From positions 744,001-808,000 of the forward strand of contig LJCX01000028.1 in assembly GCA_001298545.1 (NCBI GenBank): 64,000 nt of DNA. The letters are read 5' to 3'. A program made the position numbers and the translations under genes. This DNA is from Actinobacteria bacterium OV320 (GTDB taxonomy: Bacteria; Actinomycetota; Actinomycetes; Streptomycetales; Streptomycetaceae). Below the pieces are notes generated by a model. The model ran no database searches. It saw nothing but the letters and a program-made list of their open reading frames with translations, and was not told where the DNA came from. The number at the start of each line of letters is the position of its first letter. Positions within the stretch are counted from its first letter, which is position 1. Positions 16,528-25,668 of the stretch are shown one piece after another.

Positions 16528-18879
16528 GTGACCGGTATGGGAGTGGAGATGGGCGCGCAGGCCGCGCGGGCCCGGGCACTGGCGGTGCTACGCATCCGCA
16601 GCCGGGCGCTCGCCGTCGCGCTGCTGCCCGCGGCCGCCGCGGTGATCCTGCTGGCGGGCGGTTCCACCGGGCACTTCGTGGGCCCGGGATGGGACGCCGC
16701 CCGCTGGACGGTGTCCGTCGTCGCGCTGGTCGTACTGCTGGCCGCCGGCGTCATCGGCCTGGTCGTCGCCCGCGCACGCCCCGCGGTCAGCCCCACGGTC
16801 GCCGTCGCCGAGGAGGCGGCCCCCGATCTGTACCGGCTGGTCCGGGACCTCGCCGACCGCCTCGACGTCCCCGCGCCCTCCGCGATAGCGCTCACGCCGG
16901 ACTGCGACAGCTGGCTGGAGGACCGCACCCACCCGGCCCACAGCCCGCCGCCGTCCCGCGGCGGTGACGAGATAGCCGGCCCGGGCGGCCCTCACGGCCC
17001 CCTCCACCGCCGTGCGGGAGCGTCACCGGTGCTCGTCATCGGCTCCCCGTTCCTGTGGTGGATGCGCGTGGGCGAGCTGCGCGCCGTGCTGGCCCCGGTC
17101 GTCGCCGGTACGGGCCCTTCGGCGCACCCCGACATAGCCGCGGCCCGGCGCTTCGTGCGCGGGCTGGACGCCGCGGTGGCCGTCAGTGCCTACCGGGGCG
17201 ACCGGTATCCCGTGCTGCGCCCCGTCTGCTCGGGCATCGGCTGGGCCGCCCGCCTGATGCTGCGCGGCTGTCAGACCCACGCCGGCGAGATGGAGCGGGG
17301 CGTCGCCGCCGCGGCCTCCGAGCGTGCACAGGCTGTGGATTACGGGCTGCGCATCGTCGCCCAGGAGCAGGTGGGCCTGGCCTACGCGGGCTGGGACCGT
17401 CTGCTGACGCGGGTGGCACTGCCCGCCTGGCGGATGGGCCGCTGGCCCTCCCGGCTGGACGCGGGCGTCGTCGCCGCCCTCACCGAGCTGTCCCGGCGCG
17501 ACCGGCTGGCCGAGGGGTTCGCCTCCCGGCTCGGCGAGCGCCCCGCCTGCGACCTGCTCGAAGAGCCCGGCACGATCGACGAGGCCGCCTCGCTGCTCGC
17601 CGCCCGCCTCTTCCACGGCGGCCCCGCGGATCCGGGCCCGGACTGGTCACCGGTGGCCTGGGAGGACTACCCGGACGAGGTGGTCGACCGTAAGTGGCGC
17701 ACCGACGCGGCCCGGCTCCACCGGGTCCTCGACACCCTCGGCGTCCGCCGCACCTGCGACCCGACCGGCACCGCCCACTCCGGCGGCCCCCACGGCCACA
17801 ACAGCCCCACTCTGGCCCGAGTCCTGGACCACCTGACCGACAGACCCACCGCCCCGGAGGACTCTCACCCGACGGACCCGACGGACCCGACGGACCCGAC
17901 GGACCCGACGGACCCGACGGACCCGACGGACTTGGCGGACCCGACGGACTCGACCGACTTGGCGGACCTGAGGGAGCCGACGGGGCCGACCGGCTTGGCG
18001 GGCCCTGCGGAGCCGGCCGACCCGGCCGACCGGACGGACCTGACGGACCGGACGGACCGGACAGAGTCGACCGGCTTGGCGGGCCCGACGGAGCCGACCG
18101 ACCGGACGGACCCGGCGGAGCCGACCGACCTGGCTCCCCCGACGGCCTCCGCCGCCCCGACGGCCACCCCCGCCGCCGTCCCCACCTCGGCCGACCAGGC
18201 CACCGTCCCGAACCCCGACCAGGACCCGGACCTCGCTCTGGGCGCCGTCCCCGTTCCGGACACCACCCCGAACCCGAACCCGGACCTCGCCCCGAACCCG
18301 GACCTCGCCCCGGGCGCCGGCCCCGCCGCTGCTCCCGTCACAGCCTCCGCCGCTGCTCCCGGCGCAGCCTCGGCCCCTGCTCCCGTCACAGCGGCCCCCC
18401 TCCCGGCCCCCGAACCCGTCTACCTCGCCGAGGACGACGAGCTCTCGCCTCCGAACCCCCGCAGCGCGGCCCTCGCCGCCGGGATCGGTGCCGAGCTGGG
18501 GCGGGAGGAGGCCGCGGCAGCGGCGGCGGCGCCCCCCGCCCCGTCCGCGTCCGGTCCCGCAGCGCCCGGGCAGGGCCCCGACATGGCCCTGTGGGACCAG
18601 GAAGCGCTCCCCCTGTTCCCCCTCCAGCCGCCGCGCACCGACCGCGAGCTCCTGGCCGATCACGTCACGGCGATGGTCTGTTGCGCCGCGATGGACACCG
18701 TCGGTGCCCTTCCGGGGCTCGACTGGCTCGACGGCCCGACCCTCCTGGTCGACGGCGAGCGCGTGGCCGACCTGGCGCCCCGGGTGCTCAGCCTCGTCGA
18801 GGACGGCGACGCGGTCCCCCTGCGCACCTGGCTGGTGGAGTTCGGCATACGCCCGGAAAAGCCGGTACGGCTCGGCTGA
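16528..18879 (+). CDS. Membrane protein resembling a degenerate M48 peptidase, with PTD repeats
   Basis: 783 residues with two membrane helices near 27-44 and 60-80. The segment at 182-190 (GELRAVLAP) looks like the M48 peptidase helix that normally continues HELGH. Here it reads PVVAGTG, so the zinc site is missing. This homology is inference from pattern. From about residue 448 comes a long low-complexity stretch rich in Pro, Thr, Asp and Ala, including seven perfect Pro-Thr-Asp repeats. It ends in a conserved-looking C-terminal domain (DMALWDQEALPLFPLQPP onward). GTG 16528 follows a GGGAGGGGG tract. It lies between purD and purC. Function unknown. Confidence 0.55.
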   Translation: MTGMGVEMGAQAARARALAVLRIRSRALAVALLPAAAAVILLAGGSTGHFVGPGWDAARWTVSVVALVVLLAAGVIGLVVARARPAVSPTVAVAEEAAPDLYRLVRDLADRLDVPAPSAIALTPDCDSWLEDRTHPAHSPPPSRGGDEIAGPGGPHGPLHRRAGASPVLVIGSPFLWWMRVGELRAVLAPVVAGTGPSAHPDIAAARRFVRGLDAAVAVSAYRGDRYPVLRPVCSGIGWAARLMLRGCQTHAGEMERGVAAAASERAQAVDYGLRIVAQEQVGLAYAGWDRLLTRVALPAWRMGRWPSRLDAGVVAALTELSRRDRLAEGFASRLGERPACDLLEEPGTIDEAASLLAARLFHGGPADPGPDWSPVAWEDYPDEVVDRKWRTDAARLHRVLDTLGVRRTCDPTGTAHSGGPHGHNSPTLARVLDHLTDRPTAPEDSHPTDPTDPTDPTDPTDPTDPTDLADPTDSTDLADLREPTGPTGLAGPAEPADPADRTDLTDRTDRTESTGLAGPTEPTDRTDPAEPTDLAPPTASAAPTATPAAVPTSADQATVPNPDQDPDLALGAVPVPDTTPNPNPDLAPNPDLAPGAGPAAAPVTASAAAPGAASAPAPVTAAPLPAPEPVYLAEDDELSPPNPRSAALAAGIGAELGREEAAAAAAAPPAPSASGPAAPGQGPDMALWDQEALPLFPLQPPRTDRELLADHVTAMVCCAAMDTVGALPGLDWLDGPTLLVDGERVADLAPRVLSLVEDGDAVPLRTWLVEFGIRPEKPVRLG
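17868..17930 (+). repeat. Seven perfect 9-bp tandem repeats (PTD codons)
   Basis: CCCGACGGA is repeated seven times without change and continues in degenerate form to about 18130. In frame it encodes Pro-Thr-Asp. Copy number should vary easily between strains. Confidence 0.95.
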
Positions 18880-18920
18880 GCGCTCCGAAGCACCGACGCC
18901 GCCCGCGCCGTCCGCCTCCA

Positions 18921-19020
18921 GCCAGCCGACCCCAGCCGACCTCAGCCGACCCCAGCCGACCCCAGCCGACCTCAGCCGACCCCAACCGATCTCAGCCGCC
19001 TCCAGTCGACCCCAGCCGCC
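18921..19020. repeat. Ten 10-bp tandem repeats, noncoding
   Basis: The unit CCCAGCCGAC or CTCAGCCGAC fills 18921-19020 in ten aligned copies, the first six nearly perfect and the last four degenerate. A 10-base period cannot be a codon repeat and matches about one turn of DNA. It lies between the membrane-protein gene and the dimethylformamidase-like gene; nothing else is seen from 18880 to 19239 except the latter's ribosome binding site. Confidence 0.9.
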
Positions 19021-19239
19021 CCCTCGGCAACCCCTGCGCCCCACCGACCAAGCCCTAGCGGAGCTCTATATTCCACTTTCGGCCAATTCGCAACGAATAG
19101 TGACTGCCTGCGCGCGTTATGTGATGTGCTGGGACCGATCGGGCCCATGGCAAGGGCTTGCGACATAGGACAAACGCGCAGGGCGGTCACGTACGGCGTA
19201 CGCACGAACCAGCACGGGGGCACAAGGGAGGGGAGCACC

Positions 19240-20751
19240 ATGGGACCCGGACCAGGACCGGAACACATCCGCCGATGGGAGTCGGGAGCACTGGCCCACG
19301 CCGTGACGGACCCCTTCGGACAGGGCCCCGTCCCATGGCTGCGCGGCAGCGAGACGTACTTCGACGACACCGGCCAGGTCGTCCCCTGGTACGTGGACGC
19401 GGCCCCCGCCCCCGCCCGGGGCGGCCCCCGCGTCCCGGCCCCCCGCACCGAGCCCTCGGCCGGCGGCCCCCGCTCGGCCGACGACGTGCGCCGCCAGATC
19501 AAGGGCTTTGTCTCCACCGGCGCGGTCGCCCCCGGCGAGGCGGTCGACTTCCACATCACGGTCGACCCGCCCCAGGAATTCAGCGTCGACGTCTACCGCA
19601 TCGGCCACTACGACGGCGACGGCGCCGCCAAGATCACCACCAGCCCGCGCCTCTCCGGCATCGTCCAGCCCCCGCCGCTGACCGCCGACCGTACGGTCTC
19701 CTGCCACCACTGGTGGCTCTCCTGGCGCTTACAGGTCCCGTCGTACTGGAACGTCGGCGCGTACGTGGCCGTCCTCACCACTCTCGACGGCTACCGCTCC
19801 CACGTCCCCTTCACGGTCCGCGACCACCACCCCGCCGATCTGCTCCTGCTGCTGCCCGACGTCACCTGGCAGGCCTACAACCTCTACCCCGAGGACGGCC
19901 GAAGCGGCGCCAGCCTCTACCACGCGTGGGACGAGGACGGCCGTCTCCTCGGCGAGGCCGACGCCGCGACCACGGTCTCCTTCGACCGCCCGTACGCCGG
20001 CGCGGGCCTGCCGCTGCATGTCGGCCACGCCTACGACTTCATCCGCTGGGCCGAGCGCTACGGCTACGACCTCGCCTACGCCGACGCCCGCGACCTGCAC
20101 GCCGGTCACATCGACCCCACCCGCTACCGCGGCCTGGTCTTCCCCGGCCACGACGAGTACTGGTCGACGAGCATGCGCCGCACCGTGGAGCTCGCCCGCG
20201 ACAGCGGCACCTCACTGGTCTTCCTGTCCGCCAACTCCCTCTACTGGCAGGTGGAGTTGGGTCCCTCCCCGTCCGGCGTCCCCAGCCGCCTGCTGACCTG
20301 CCGCAAGCGCAAGGGGCCCGGCAAACCCGTCCTGTGGCGGGAGATCGACCGCGCCGAGCAGCAGTTGGTCGGCATCCAGTACGCGGGCCGGGTGCCCGAG
20401 CCGCATCCGCTGATCGTCCGCAACGCCGACCACTGGCTGTGGGAGGCGACCGGCGCGGGCGACGGCGACGGCATCGAGGACCTGGTCGCGGGCGAGGCCG
20501 ACCGCTACTTCCCGCGCACCCCGCTCCCGCCCCACGAGGACCGCATACTCCTCGCCCACTCCCCGTACGCCGACAGCGAGGGCGTCCTCCGCCACCAGGA
20601 GACCTCCCTCTACCGGGCCCCCTCCGGCGCCCTGGTCTTCGCCTCCGGCACCTTCGCCTGGTCCCCGGCGCTGGACCGCCCCGGCCATGTGGACCCCCGC
20701 GTCCAACGCGCCACGGCCAACCTCCTGGACCGCATCTGCAAACGCGACTGA
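19240..20751 (+). CDS. N,N-dimethylformamidase beta-subunit-like protein
   Basis: A 503-residue protein whose body resembles the large-subunit C-terminal fold of N,N-dimethylformamidases. Diagnostic stretches are SVDVYRIGHYDGDGA, WQAYNLYPEDGRSG, a glutamine amidotransferase-like VFPGHDEYWS, and LVFLSANSLYWQV. The first 80 residues are Pro/Gly-rich. No signal peptide is apparent. ATG 19240 follows AAGGGAGGGGAG. The family is widespread in Streptomyces and the true substrate is not established; amide hydrolysis is only inferred. Confidence 0.72.
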   Translation: MGPGPGPEHIRRWESGALAHAVTDPFGQGPVPWLRGSETYFDDTGQVVPWYVDAAPAPARGGPRVPAPRTEPSAGGPRSADDVRRQIKGFVSTGAVAPGEAVDFHITVDPPQEFSVDVYRIGHYDGDGAAKITTSPRLSGIVQPPPLTADRTVSCHHWWLSWRLQVPSYWNVGAYVAVLTTLDGYRSHVPFTVRDHHPADLLLLLPDVTWQAYNLYPEDGRSGASLYHAWDEDGRLLGEADAATTVSFDRPYAGAGLPLHVGHAYDFIRWAERYGYDLAYADARDLHAGHIDPTRYRGLVFPGHDEYWSTSMRRTVELARDSGTSLVFLSANSLYWQVELGPSPSGVPSRLLTCRKRKGPGKPVLWREIDRAEQQLVGIQYAGRVPEPHPLIVRNADHWLWEATGAGDGDGIEDLVAGEADRYFPRTPLPPHEDRILLAHSPYADSEGVLRHQETSLYRAPSGALVFASGTFAWSPALDRPGHVDPRVQRATANLLDRICKRD

Positions 20752-20844
20752 CGCCCGTACGCCCGCTCGCGCCACCCGCTGTCCTTGGTCGATCCCGATG
20801 TACGGGACAATCGACCCACCAGGACAGAACCACGGGGAGGAACC

Positions 20845-21744
20845 GTGTCCGGATTCGTAGAAAAGCCCGAGCCCCTTCAGGTGCCGGGTCTGGTGCATCT
20901 GCACACCGGCAAGGTGCGCGAGCTGTACCAGAACGAGGCGGGCGACCTCGTGATGGTCGCCAGCGACCGTACCTCCGCCTTCGACTGGGTGCTGCCGACC
21001 GAGATCCCCGACAAGGGCCGTGTCCTCACCCAGCTCTCCCTGTGGTGGTTCGACCAGCTCCGCGACCTGGTCCCGAACCACGTCCTGAGCACGGAACTGC
21101 CCGCGGGCGCCCCCGCCGACTGGGCCGGCCGCACCCTGGTCTGCAAGTCGCTCCGGATGATCCCCGTGGAGTGCGTGGCCCGCGGCTACCTCACCGGCTC
21201 GGGCCTCGCCGAGTACAAGGAGTCCCGCACGGTCTGCGGCCTCGCCCTCCCCGAGGGCCTGGTCGACGGCAGCGAACTCCCCGCACCGATCTTCACCCCG
21301 GCGACCAAGGCCGCCGTCGGTGAGCACGACGAGAACGTCTCCTACGAGGAGGTGGCCCGTCAGGTCGGCGCCGACACCGCGGCCCAGCTCCGCCAGGCGA
21401 CCCTCGCCGTCTACGGCCGCGCCCGCGACATCGCCCGCGACCGGGGCATCATCCTCGCCGACACCAAGTTCGAGTTCGGCTTCGAGGGCGAGAACCTGGT
21501 CATCGCCGACGAGGTCCTCACCCCGGACTCCTCCCGCTTCTGGCCGGCCGACCAGTGGCAGCCCGGCCGCGCGCAGCCCTCGTACGACAAGCAGTTCGTG
21601 CGGGACTGGCTGACCTCGGCCGAGTCCGGCTGGGACCGGGCGAGCGAGCAGCCCCCGCCGCCCCTGCCGCAGCACATCGTGGACGCGACCCGCGCGAAGT
21701 ACATCGAGGCCTACGAGCGCCTGACGGGCATCGGCTGGGCCTGA
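20845..21744 (+). CDS. purC: Phosphoribosylaminoimidazole-succinocarboxamide synthase (SAICAR synthetase)
   Basis: Joins aspartate to CAIR in purine synthesis. The 299-residue length is normal. Motifs include HTGKVRELYQ, ASDRTSAFD near residue 42, VECVARGYLTGSG and ILADTKFEFGF. GTG 20845 has GGGGAGG upstream. It follows the dimethylformamidase-like gene by 93 bases and ends at a strong hairpin. Confidence 0.97.
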   Translation: MSGFVEKPEPLQVPGLVHLHTGKVRELYQNEAGDLVMVASDRTSAFDWVLPTEIPDKGRVLTQLSLWWFDQLRDLVPNHVLSTELPAGAPADWAGRTLVCKSLRMIPVECVARGYLTGSGLAEYKESRTVCGLALPEGLVDGSELPAPIFTPATKAAVGEHDENVSYEEVARQVGADTAAQLRQATLAVYGRARDIARDRGIILADTKFEFGFEGENLVIADEVLTPDSSRFWPADQWQPGRAQPSYDKQFVRDWLTSAESGWDRASEQPPPPLPQHIVDATRAKYIEAYERLTGIGWA

Positions 21745-21748
21745 CGCG

Positions 21749-21777
21749 AAAGGCCCCGGTCGATGACCGGGGCCTTT
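21749..21777. terminator. Hairpin terminator after purC
   Basis: Arms AAAGGCCCCGGTC (21749-21761) and GACCGGGGCCTTT (21765-21777) with a GAT loop. It can act for purC on the plus strand and for the tRNA-Gly on the minus strand. Confidence 0.9.
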
Positions 21778-21781
21778 GCGA

Positions 21782-21857
21782 TGGAGCGGACGACGAGGCT
21801 CGAACTCGCGACCTCAACCTTGGCAAGGTTGCGCTCTACCAACTGAGCTACGTCCGC
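21782..21857 (-). tRNA. tRNA-Gly (GCC)
   Basis: Cloverleaf with acceptor GCGGACG/CGTCCGC, D-arm AGCTCAGTTGGTAGAGC, anticodon loop TTGCCAA and T-loop GTTCGAGC. CCA is encoded in this copy. The 73-base body is identical to the copy at 25669. Confidence 0.95.
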
Positions 21858-21880
21858 AGTGCGCCGTGGCGCGAGGCCAA

Positions 21881-22489
21881 CTATACCCAACCGCGCTCCC
21901 GGGCGAGCCGCACGGCCGCGTGCCGGTTCTCCGCCCCGAGCTTGGAGACGGCCGACGACAGATAGTTCCGTACGGTCCCCTGGGACAGCGCGGCCCGCTC
22001 GGCGATCTCCGCGACGGGCGCCCCGTCGGCGGCGAGTTCGAGAACCTCCGTCTCACGCGAGGTCAGCGGCGAGTCACCGGCGGCGATCGCGTCGGCGGCC
22101 AACTCCGGGTCGACGTAACGGTTCCCGGCGTGCACGGTACGGATGATCTCTGCGAGCCGCTGCGCGCTCACCGTCTTGGGGACGAACCCCCGCACACCGG
22201 CCGCGAGCGCCCGCTTGAGATGCCCGGGCCGGCCGTGGCTGGTGACGATCAGTGCCTGGCACTCCGGCAGTTCGGTGCGCAGGGATGTGGCGACGTTCAC
22301 ACCGTCGGTGCCCGGCATCTGCAGATCCAGGACGGCGACGTCGGGCCGGTGCGCCAGCGCCATCGCCAGCGCCTCCGGCCCGGTGGCCGCCTCGGCGACG
22401 ATCACCAGGTCGTCCTCCAGGGAGAGCAGCGCGGCCAGCGCGCCCCGGATGAGATGTTCGTCGTCGGCGAGCAGTACCCGCACGGTCAT
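21881..22489 (-). CDS. NarL/FixJ-type response regulator
   Basis: 202 residues: receiver domain with acidic pair Asp9-Asp10, phosphoacceptor Asp55 (VLDLQMPG) and Lys in VPKTVSAQ. A LuxR-type helix-turn-helix follows from about 140 (LTSRETEVLELAADG). ATG 22489 forms an ATGA overlap with the sensor kinase stop, so the two are co-translated. It is the last gene of an ABC exporter-kinase-regulator cluster and probably controls that exporter. Confidence 0.92.
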   Translation of the reverse strand: MTVRVLLADDEHLIRGALAALLSLEDDLVIVAEAATGPEALAMALAHRPDVAVLDLQMPGTDGVNVATSLRTELPECQALIVTSHGRPGHLKRALAAGVRGFVPKTVSAQRLAEIIRTVHAGNRYVDPELAADAIAAGDSPLTSRETEVLELAADGAPVAEIAERAALSQGTVRNYLSSAVSKLGAENRHAAVRLARERGWV

Positions 22490-23712
22490 GAAGCGACCTC
22501 TCTCACAGCAGCCTTTCCGCTCAGCGGGACCTCGGCGACGACCCGGAAGACGCCCGCCTCGACGAACCCCGCCTCCAGCGTCCCCTCGACGCCCCGCAAC
22601 CGTTCCCGCAGCCCGGCGAGTCCCGAACCGCCGCCGGCGCCGGTGGGCCCCGCGCCGTCGTTCTCCACCGTCAGCACCACGTGCCCCTCCGTCCTGTGCA
22701 ACGCGACCGAGCATCGGCCGGCGTTTCCGTGTCGGAGCACGTTGGTGGTGGTCTCACGCACCACCCAGGCGAGCGCGGACTGCACCTCGGCGGACAGCCC
22801 GCCGGTCTCCCCGGTCACCGCGCACGCGATCCCCGCCGCCTTCAGCACCCCCTGCGCGCCCGCGAGTTCGACGCCCAGGTCGGCCTCCCGGTACCCGCGT
22901 ACGACAGCGCGCACCTCGCGCTGCGACTCCTGCGCGATGCGCTGCACCTCGATCATCTGCTCCACGGCGTCCGGTCGTCCCCGTCGGGCCAGTTGCACGG
23001 CCAGCTCGCTCTTCAGGGCGATCACCGCCAGATTCCGGCCCATCACGTCGTGCAGATCCCGCCCGAACCGGAGCCGCTCCTCGGCGACGGCGAGCCGGGC
23101 CCGGGTGTCACGTGCCTCGTCGAGCCGGTAGACGGCGTCGAGCAGCCAGACGGAGAAGACGGAGGTGAAGGCGAGGAATCCGCCGCCGACGAACACCGCG
23201 GTCATCGTCGCCAGAGTGGCCGGGCCGGGCAGTCCGACCGGGAACGCCACGATCCCGGCGCCCAGCGCGAAGCCGGCGACGACCGCGAGCACCCGTCGTC
23301 GTCTGCGCACGCCGAGCGCGGTGAAGCCGGCCCCGAAGACCAGGACGACTCCGAAGACCCCGCCCGCGGCGGTGTCGACGCCGTCGCGGTCCGGACCGTG
23401 CTCCGCGATGCCGATCGCGGTGACGGCGACGACCGCGGTGGCCGCGGCCAGGGCCCACAGCAGCCGGACGGGCTGCGGCCGGCGCCCGCGCGTCCAGTCC
23501 AGCGCCCGTGACGCCGTCACCGCGCTCAGGACGCAGTGCGCGACCGTCATCGCCGGCAGCCACCACCCCGTGCCGGTCCGCAGCCCGCCGGTGAACGGCA
23601 GTCCCACCGCCATGAACTCGGCCACGGCGAAGAAGTGGAACGACCACCGCGTGTATGTCTCGACCTTCGCGGGCGTGCTCTTCCGCCCCCACCAGCCCCA
23701 CGGCCTGCGCAT
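22486..23712 (-). CDS. HisKA_3 sensor histidine kinase
   Basis: 408 residues. About six hydrophobic segments between residues 24 and 192 form a membrane sensor without a large external loop. The phosphoacceptor His221 lies in GRDLHDVMGRNLAV, followed by the ATP-binding domain with ETTTNVLRHG and GGSGLAGLRERL. ATG 23712 was chosen; an in-frame GTG at 23718 is equally close to the purine-rich leader. It overlaps the response regulator by four bases and follows the permease gene by 44 bases. Confidence 0.92.
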   Translation of the reverse strand: MRRPWGWWGRKSTPAKVETYTRWSFHFFAVAEFMAVGLPFTGGLRTGTGWWLPAMTVAHCVLSAVTASRALDWTRGRRPQPVRLLWALAAATAVVAVTAIGIAEHGPDRDGVDTAAGGVFGVVLVFGAGFTALGVRRRRRVLAVVAGFALGAGIVAFPVGLPGPATLATMTAVFVGGGFLAFTSVFSVWLLDAVYRLDEARDTRARLAVAEERLRFGRDLHDVMGRNLAVIALKSELAVQLARRGRPDAVEQMIEVQRIAQESQREVRAVVRGYREADLGVELAGAQGVLKAAGIACAVTGETGGLSAEVQSALAWVVRETTTNVLRHGNAGRCSVALHRTEGHVVLTVENDGAGPTGAGGGSGLAGLRERLRGVEGTLEAGFVEAGVFRVVAEVPLSGKAAVREVAS

Positions 23713-23756
23713 CCGCACGCCCCCCGTCTCCCCGTACTCCCGGCGCCGCTCGTACC

Positions 23757-24572
23757 TCAGCGCCGGGGCTCCCAGCGGAACCACCGGCGTACAGCAAACA
23801 CCGCCAGCAGGGTCCAGGCCAGTGCGGTCGCCAGGGCGCCCAGGGCCTCGTACGCCGACAGACCTCCGGTCCAGCCGCCGCGTATCAGGGTGATCACCGG
23901 GGACAGGGGCAGCAGTTCGCAGACGGAGGCGAGCCGGTCGGGCAGCAGTTCCAGGGGGACGGTCACGCCGGAGCCGGTCATCGACACGAGCACCATGGGC
24001 ATCGTGGTGACCTGCGCGCTCTCGACGGTCCGGGTCACCGCCGCCGTGACCGCCGCGAGCGCCGCGCACATCACCAGGCCCAACAGCACTCCCAGGACGG
24101 CGAGATGTGGGGCCTTCGGGGCCGGCACGTCGAGCAGGACCGTGCAGCCGGCCACCAGCACCAGGGACTGCACCAGCCCCGTGGCGACGACGGGCAGCGC
24201 CGCTCCGCCGAGGATCTCCGGATCCCGCAGCTCACCCGTACGCAGCCGCTTCAGCACCAGCTCCTCGCGCCGGGCGGTGTAGATGGCCGCCAGCGCCGAG
24301 TACACCCCGAACAGCAGCGAGAAGCCGATCGCGGCGGGCAGCAGCACCAGGCCGACGCTGAGTCCGACGTCCTGCACGTCCATGTCCTCGACCACCGACG
24401 CCAGGCTCACCGGCAGCACCAGCGGCAGGAAGACGGCCGCGATGATCGTGCTCCTGCTCCGCCCGAGCAGGGTCAGCTCGGCGCGGGCGAGGGCGGCCAT
24501 CCGGCTCGCGGGAGTCGTGACCGCACGGCCGACCGCAGGGGTGGCCGGGTCCTTCACCGATGCCCCGCTCAT
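23757..24572 (-). CDS. ABC-2-type transporter permease
   Basis: A 271-residue integral membrane protein with about six hydrophobic segments and the ABC-2 exporter pattern: a cytoplasmic N-terminus, then TIIAAVFLPLVLPVSL, the amphipathic YTARREELVLKRLRTGEL region, and an LELLPDRLASVCELLPLSP segment near the C-terminus. ATG 24572 overlaps the ATPase stop (ATGA). It forms an exporter with the upstream ATPase. Confidence 0.9.
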   Translation of the reverse strand: MSGASVKDPATPAVGRAVTTPASRMAALARAELTLLGRSRSTIIAAVFLPLVLPVSLASVVEDMDVQDVGLSVGLVLLPAAIGFSLLFGVYSALAAIYTARREELVLKRLRTGELRDPEILGGAALPVVATGLVQSLVLVAGCTVLLDVPAPKAPHLAVLGVLLGLVMCAALAAVTAAVTRTVESAQVTTMPMVLVSMTGSGVTVPLELLPDRLASVCELLPLSPVITLIRGGWTGGLSAYEALGALATALAWTLLAVFAVRRWFRWEPRR

Positions 24573-25522
24573 GCCGCGACCTCCTCGGTCTCGTCGTTCC
24601 TCGACGCCTCCCGGGCGATCCCCAGGAACGCCTCCTCCAACGAGGCCGACCGCACGTCCAGCCTGCGCAGCGCGACCTGGGCCCGCTCGGCCCACACCAG
24701 GAGCCCGGTCGCCGCCCGCTGGAGCTCCCGGGTGCGCAGCCGTACGACGCGCCCGTCGACCTCGTGACCGCACACACCCAGCTCGCCCAGCGGAGGCAGA
24801 TCGCCCACGAAGTACCCCTCGGGCAGTTCGAAGGTGATCCGGGACGGCTGGGCGCCGGTCACCTCGGCGGGTGTTCCGGCGGCCGCGATACGGCCCTTGT
24901 GCAGGATGGCCAGACGGTCGGCGAGGTTCTCCGCCTCTTCCAGGTAGTGCGTGGTCAGCAGCACCGTCGTACCGGCGTCGCGCAGCGCGCGCACCAGGTC
25001 CCAGGTGTCCCGGCGGCCCTCGGCGTCCAGGCCGGTGGTCGGCTCGTCCAGGAACAGCACCTCGGGTTCTCCGAGGACCGCGAGCGCCAGGTCGAGACGC
25101 CGCCGCTCACCGCCGGACAGCTGCTTGACCCGGACGTCGGCCCGCGCGGCGAGCCCGACCAGTGCCAGGGCCTCCCCGATCGGGCGGGCGCGGCTCACAC
25201 AGCCGGCCCACATGCGCGCGGTCTCGGCGACGGTCAGCTCGGAGGGGAAGCCGCCCTCCTGGAGCATCACGCCGGTGCGCGGCCGGACGGCGGCGCGCTC
25301 GGCGTACGGATCGTGGCCGAGGACCCTGATCCGCCCGCCGTCGGGGCGCGCCAGCCCCTCCAGCAACTCGACCGTCGATGTCTTTCCGGCGCCGTTGGTG
25401 CCGAGCAGCGCGAAGATCTCACCGCGGTCGACGTGGAAGGAGATCCCACGGACCGCTTCGAACCCGCCCCCGTACACACGCCGGAGGTCGGTGACCTCGA
25501 TCACGTGTTCATTCGTGTCCAT
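24569..25522 (-). CDS. ABC transporter ATP-binding protein
   Basis: 317 residues with Walker A GTNGAGKTS (41-49), signature LSGGERRR, Walker B VLFLDEPTTGLD and the switch histidine in LLTTHYLEEAE. The DrrA/drug-exporter type is suggested by the C-terminal extension (about 215-317). It is first in a four-gene unit with the permease, kinase and regulator, a layout typical of antibiotic- or lipid-stress-responsive exporters. Substrate unknown. Confidence 0.93.
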   Translation of the reverse strand: MDTNEHVIEVTDLRRVYGGGFEAVRGISFHVDRGEIFALLGTNGAGKTSTVELLEGLARPDGGRIRVLGHDPYAERAAVRPRTGVMLQEGGFPSELTVAETARMWAGCVSRARPIGEALALVGLAARADVRVKQLSGGERRRLDLALAVLGEPEVLFLDEPTTGLDAEGRRDTWDLVRALRDAGTTVLLTTHYLEEAENLADRLAILHKGRIAAAGTPAEVTGAQPSRITFELPEGYFVGDLPPLGELGVCGHEVDGRVVRLRTRELQRAATGLLVWAERAQVALRRLDVRSASLEEAFLGIAREASRNDETEEVAA

Positions 25523-25633
25523 GCCTCAAGCCTCCCCGTGGGCGGAGGCCGGCAGCAGTGCGAGGTGTCACCACTCCGTATGACAAATGTCAGACGGCCG
25601 CTCGCGTCACGCACCCGCTCACGGCGCACGAAA

Positions 25634-25660
25634 AGACCCCGGTCCATTGGACCGGGGTCT
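25634..25660. terminator. Hairpin terminator
   Basis: Arms AGACCCCGGTCC (25634-25645) and GGACCGGGGTCT (25649-25660) with an ATT loop and an A-run on the left. On the minus strand the A-run reads as a U-run, so it should end the upstream tRNA-Gly transcript. Confidence 0.9.
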
Positions 25661-25668
25661 GATTCCCG

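Noticed and set aside
20212..21675. Minus-strand frame covering purC and the dimethylformamidase-like gene
   Set aside because: Shadow of two recognised genes; no start signal.
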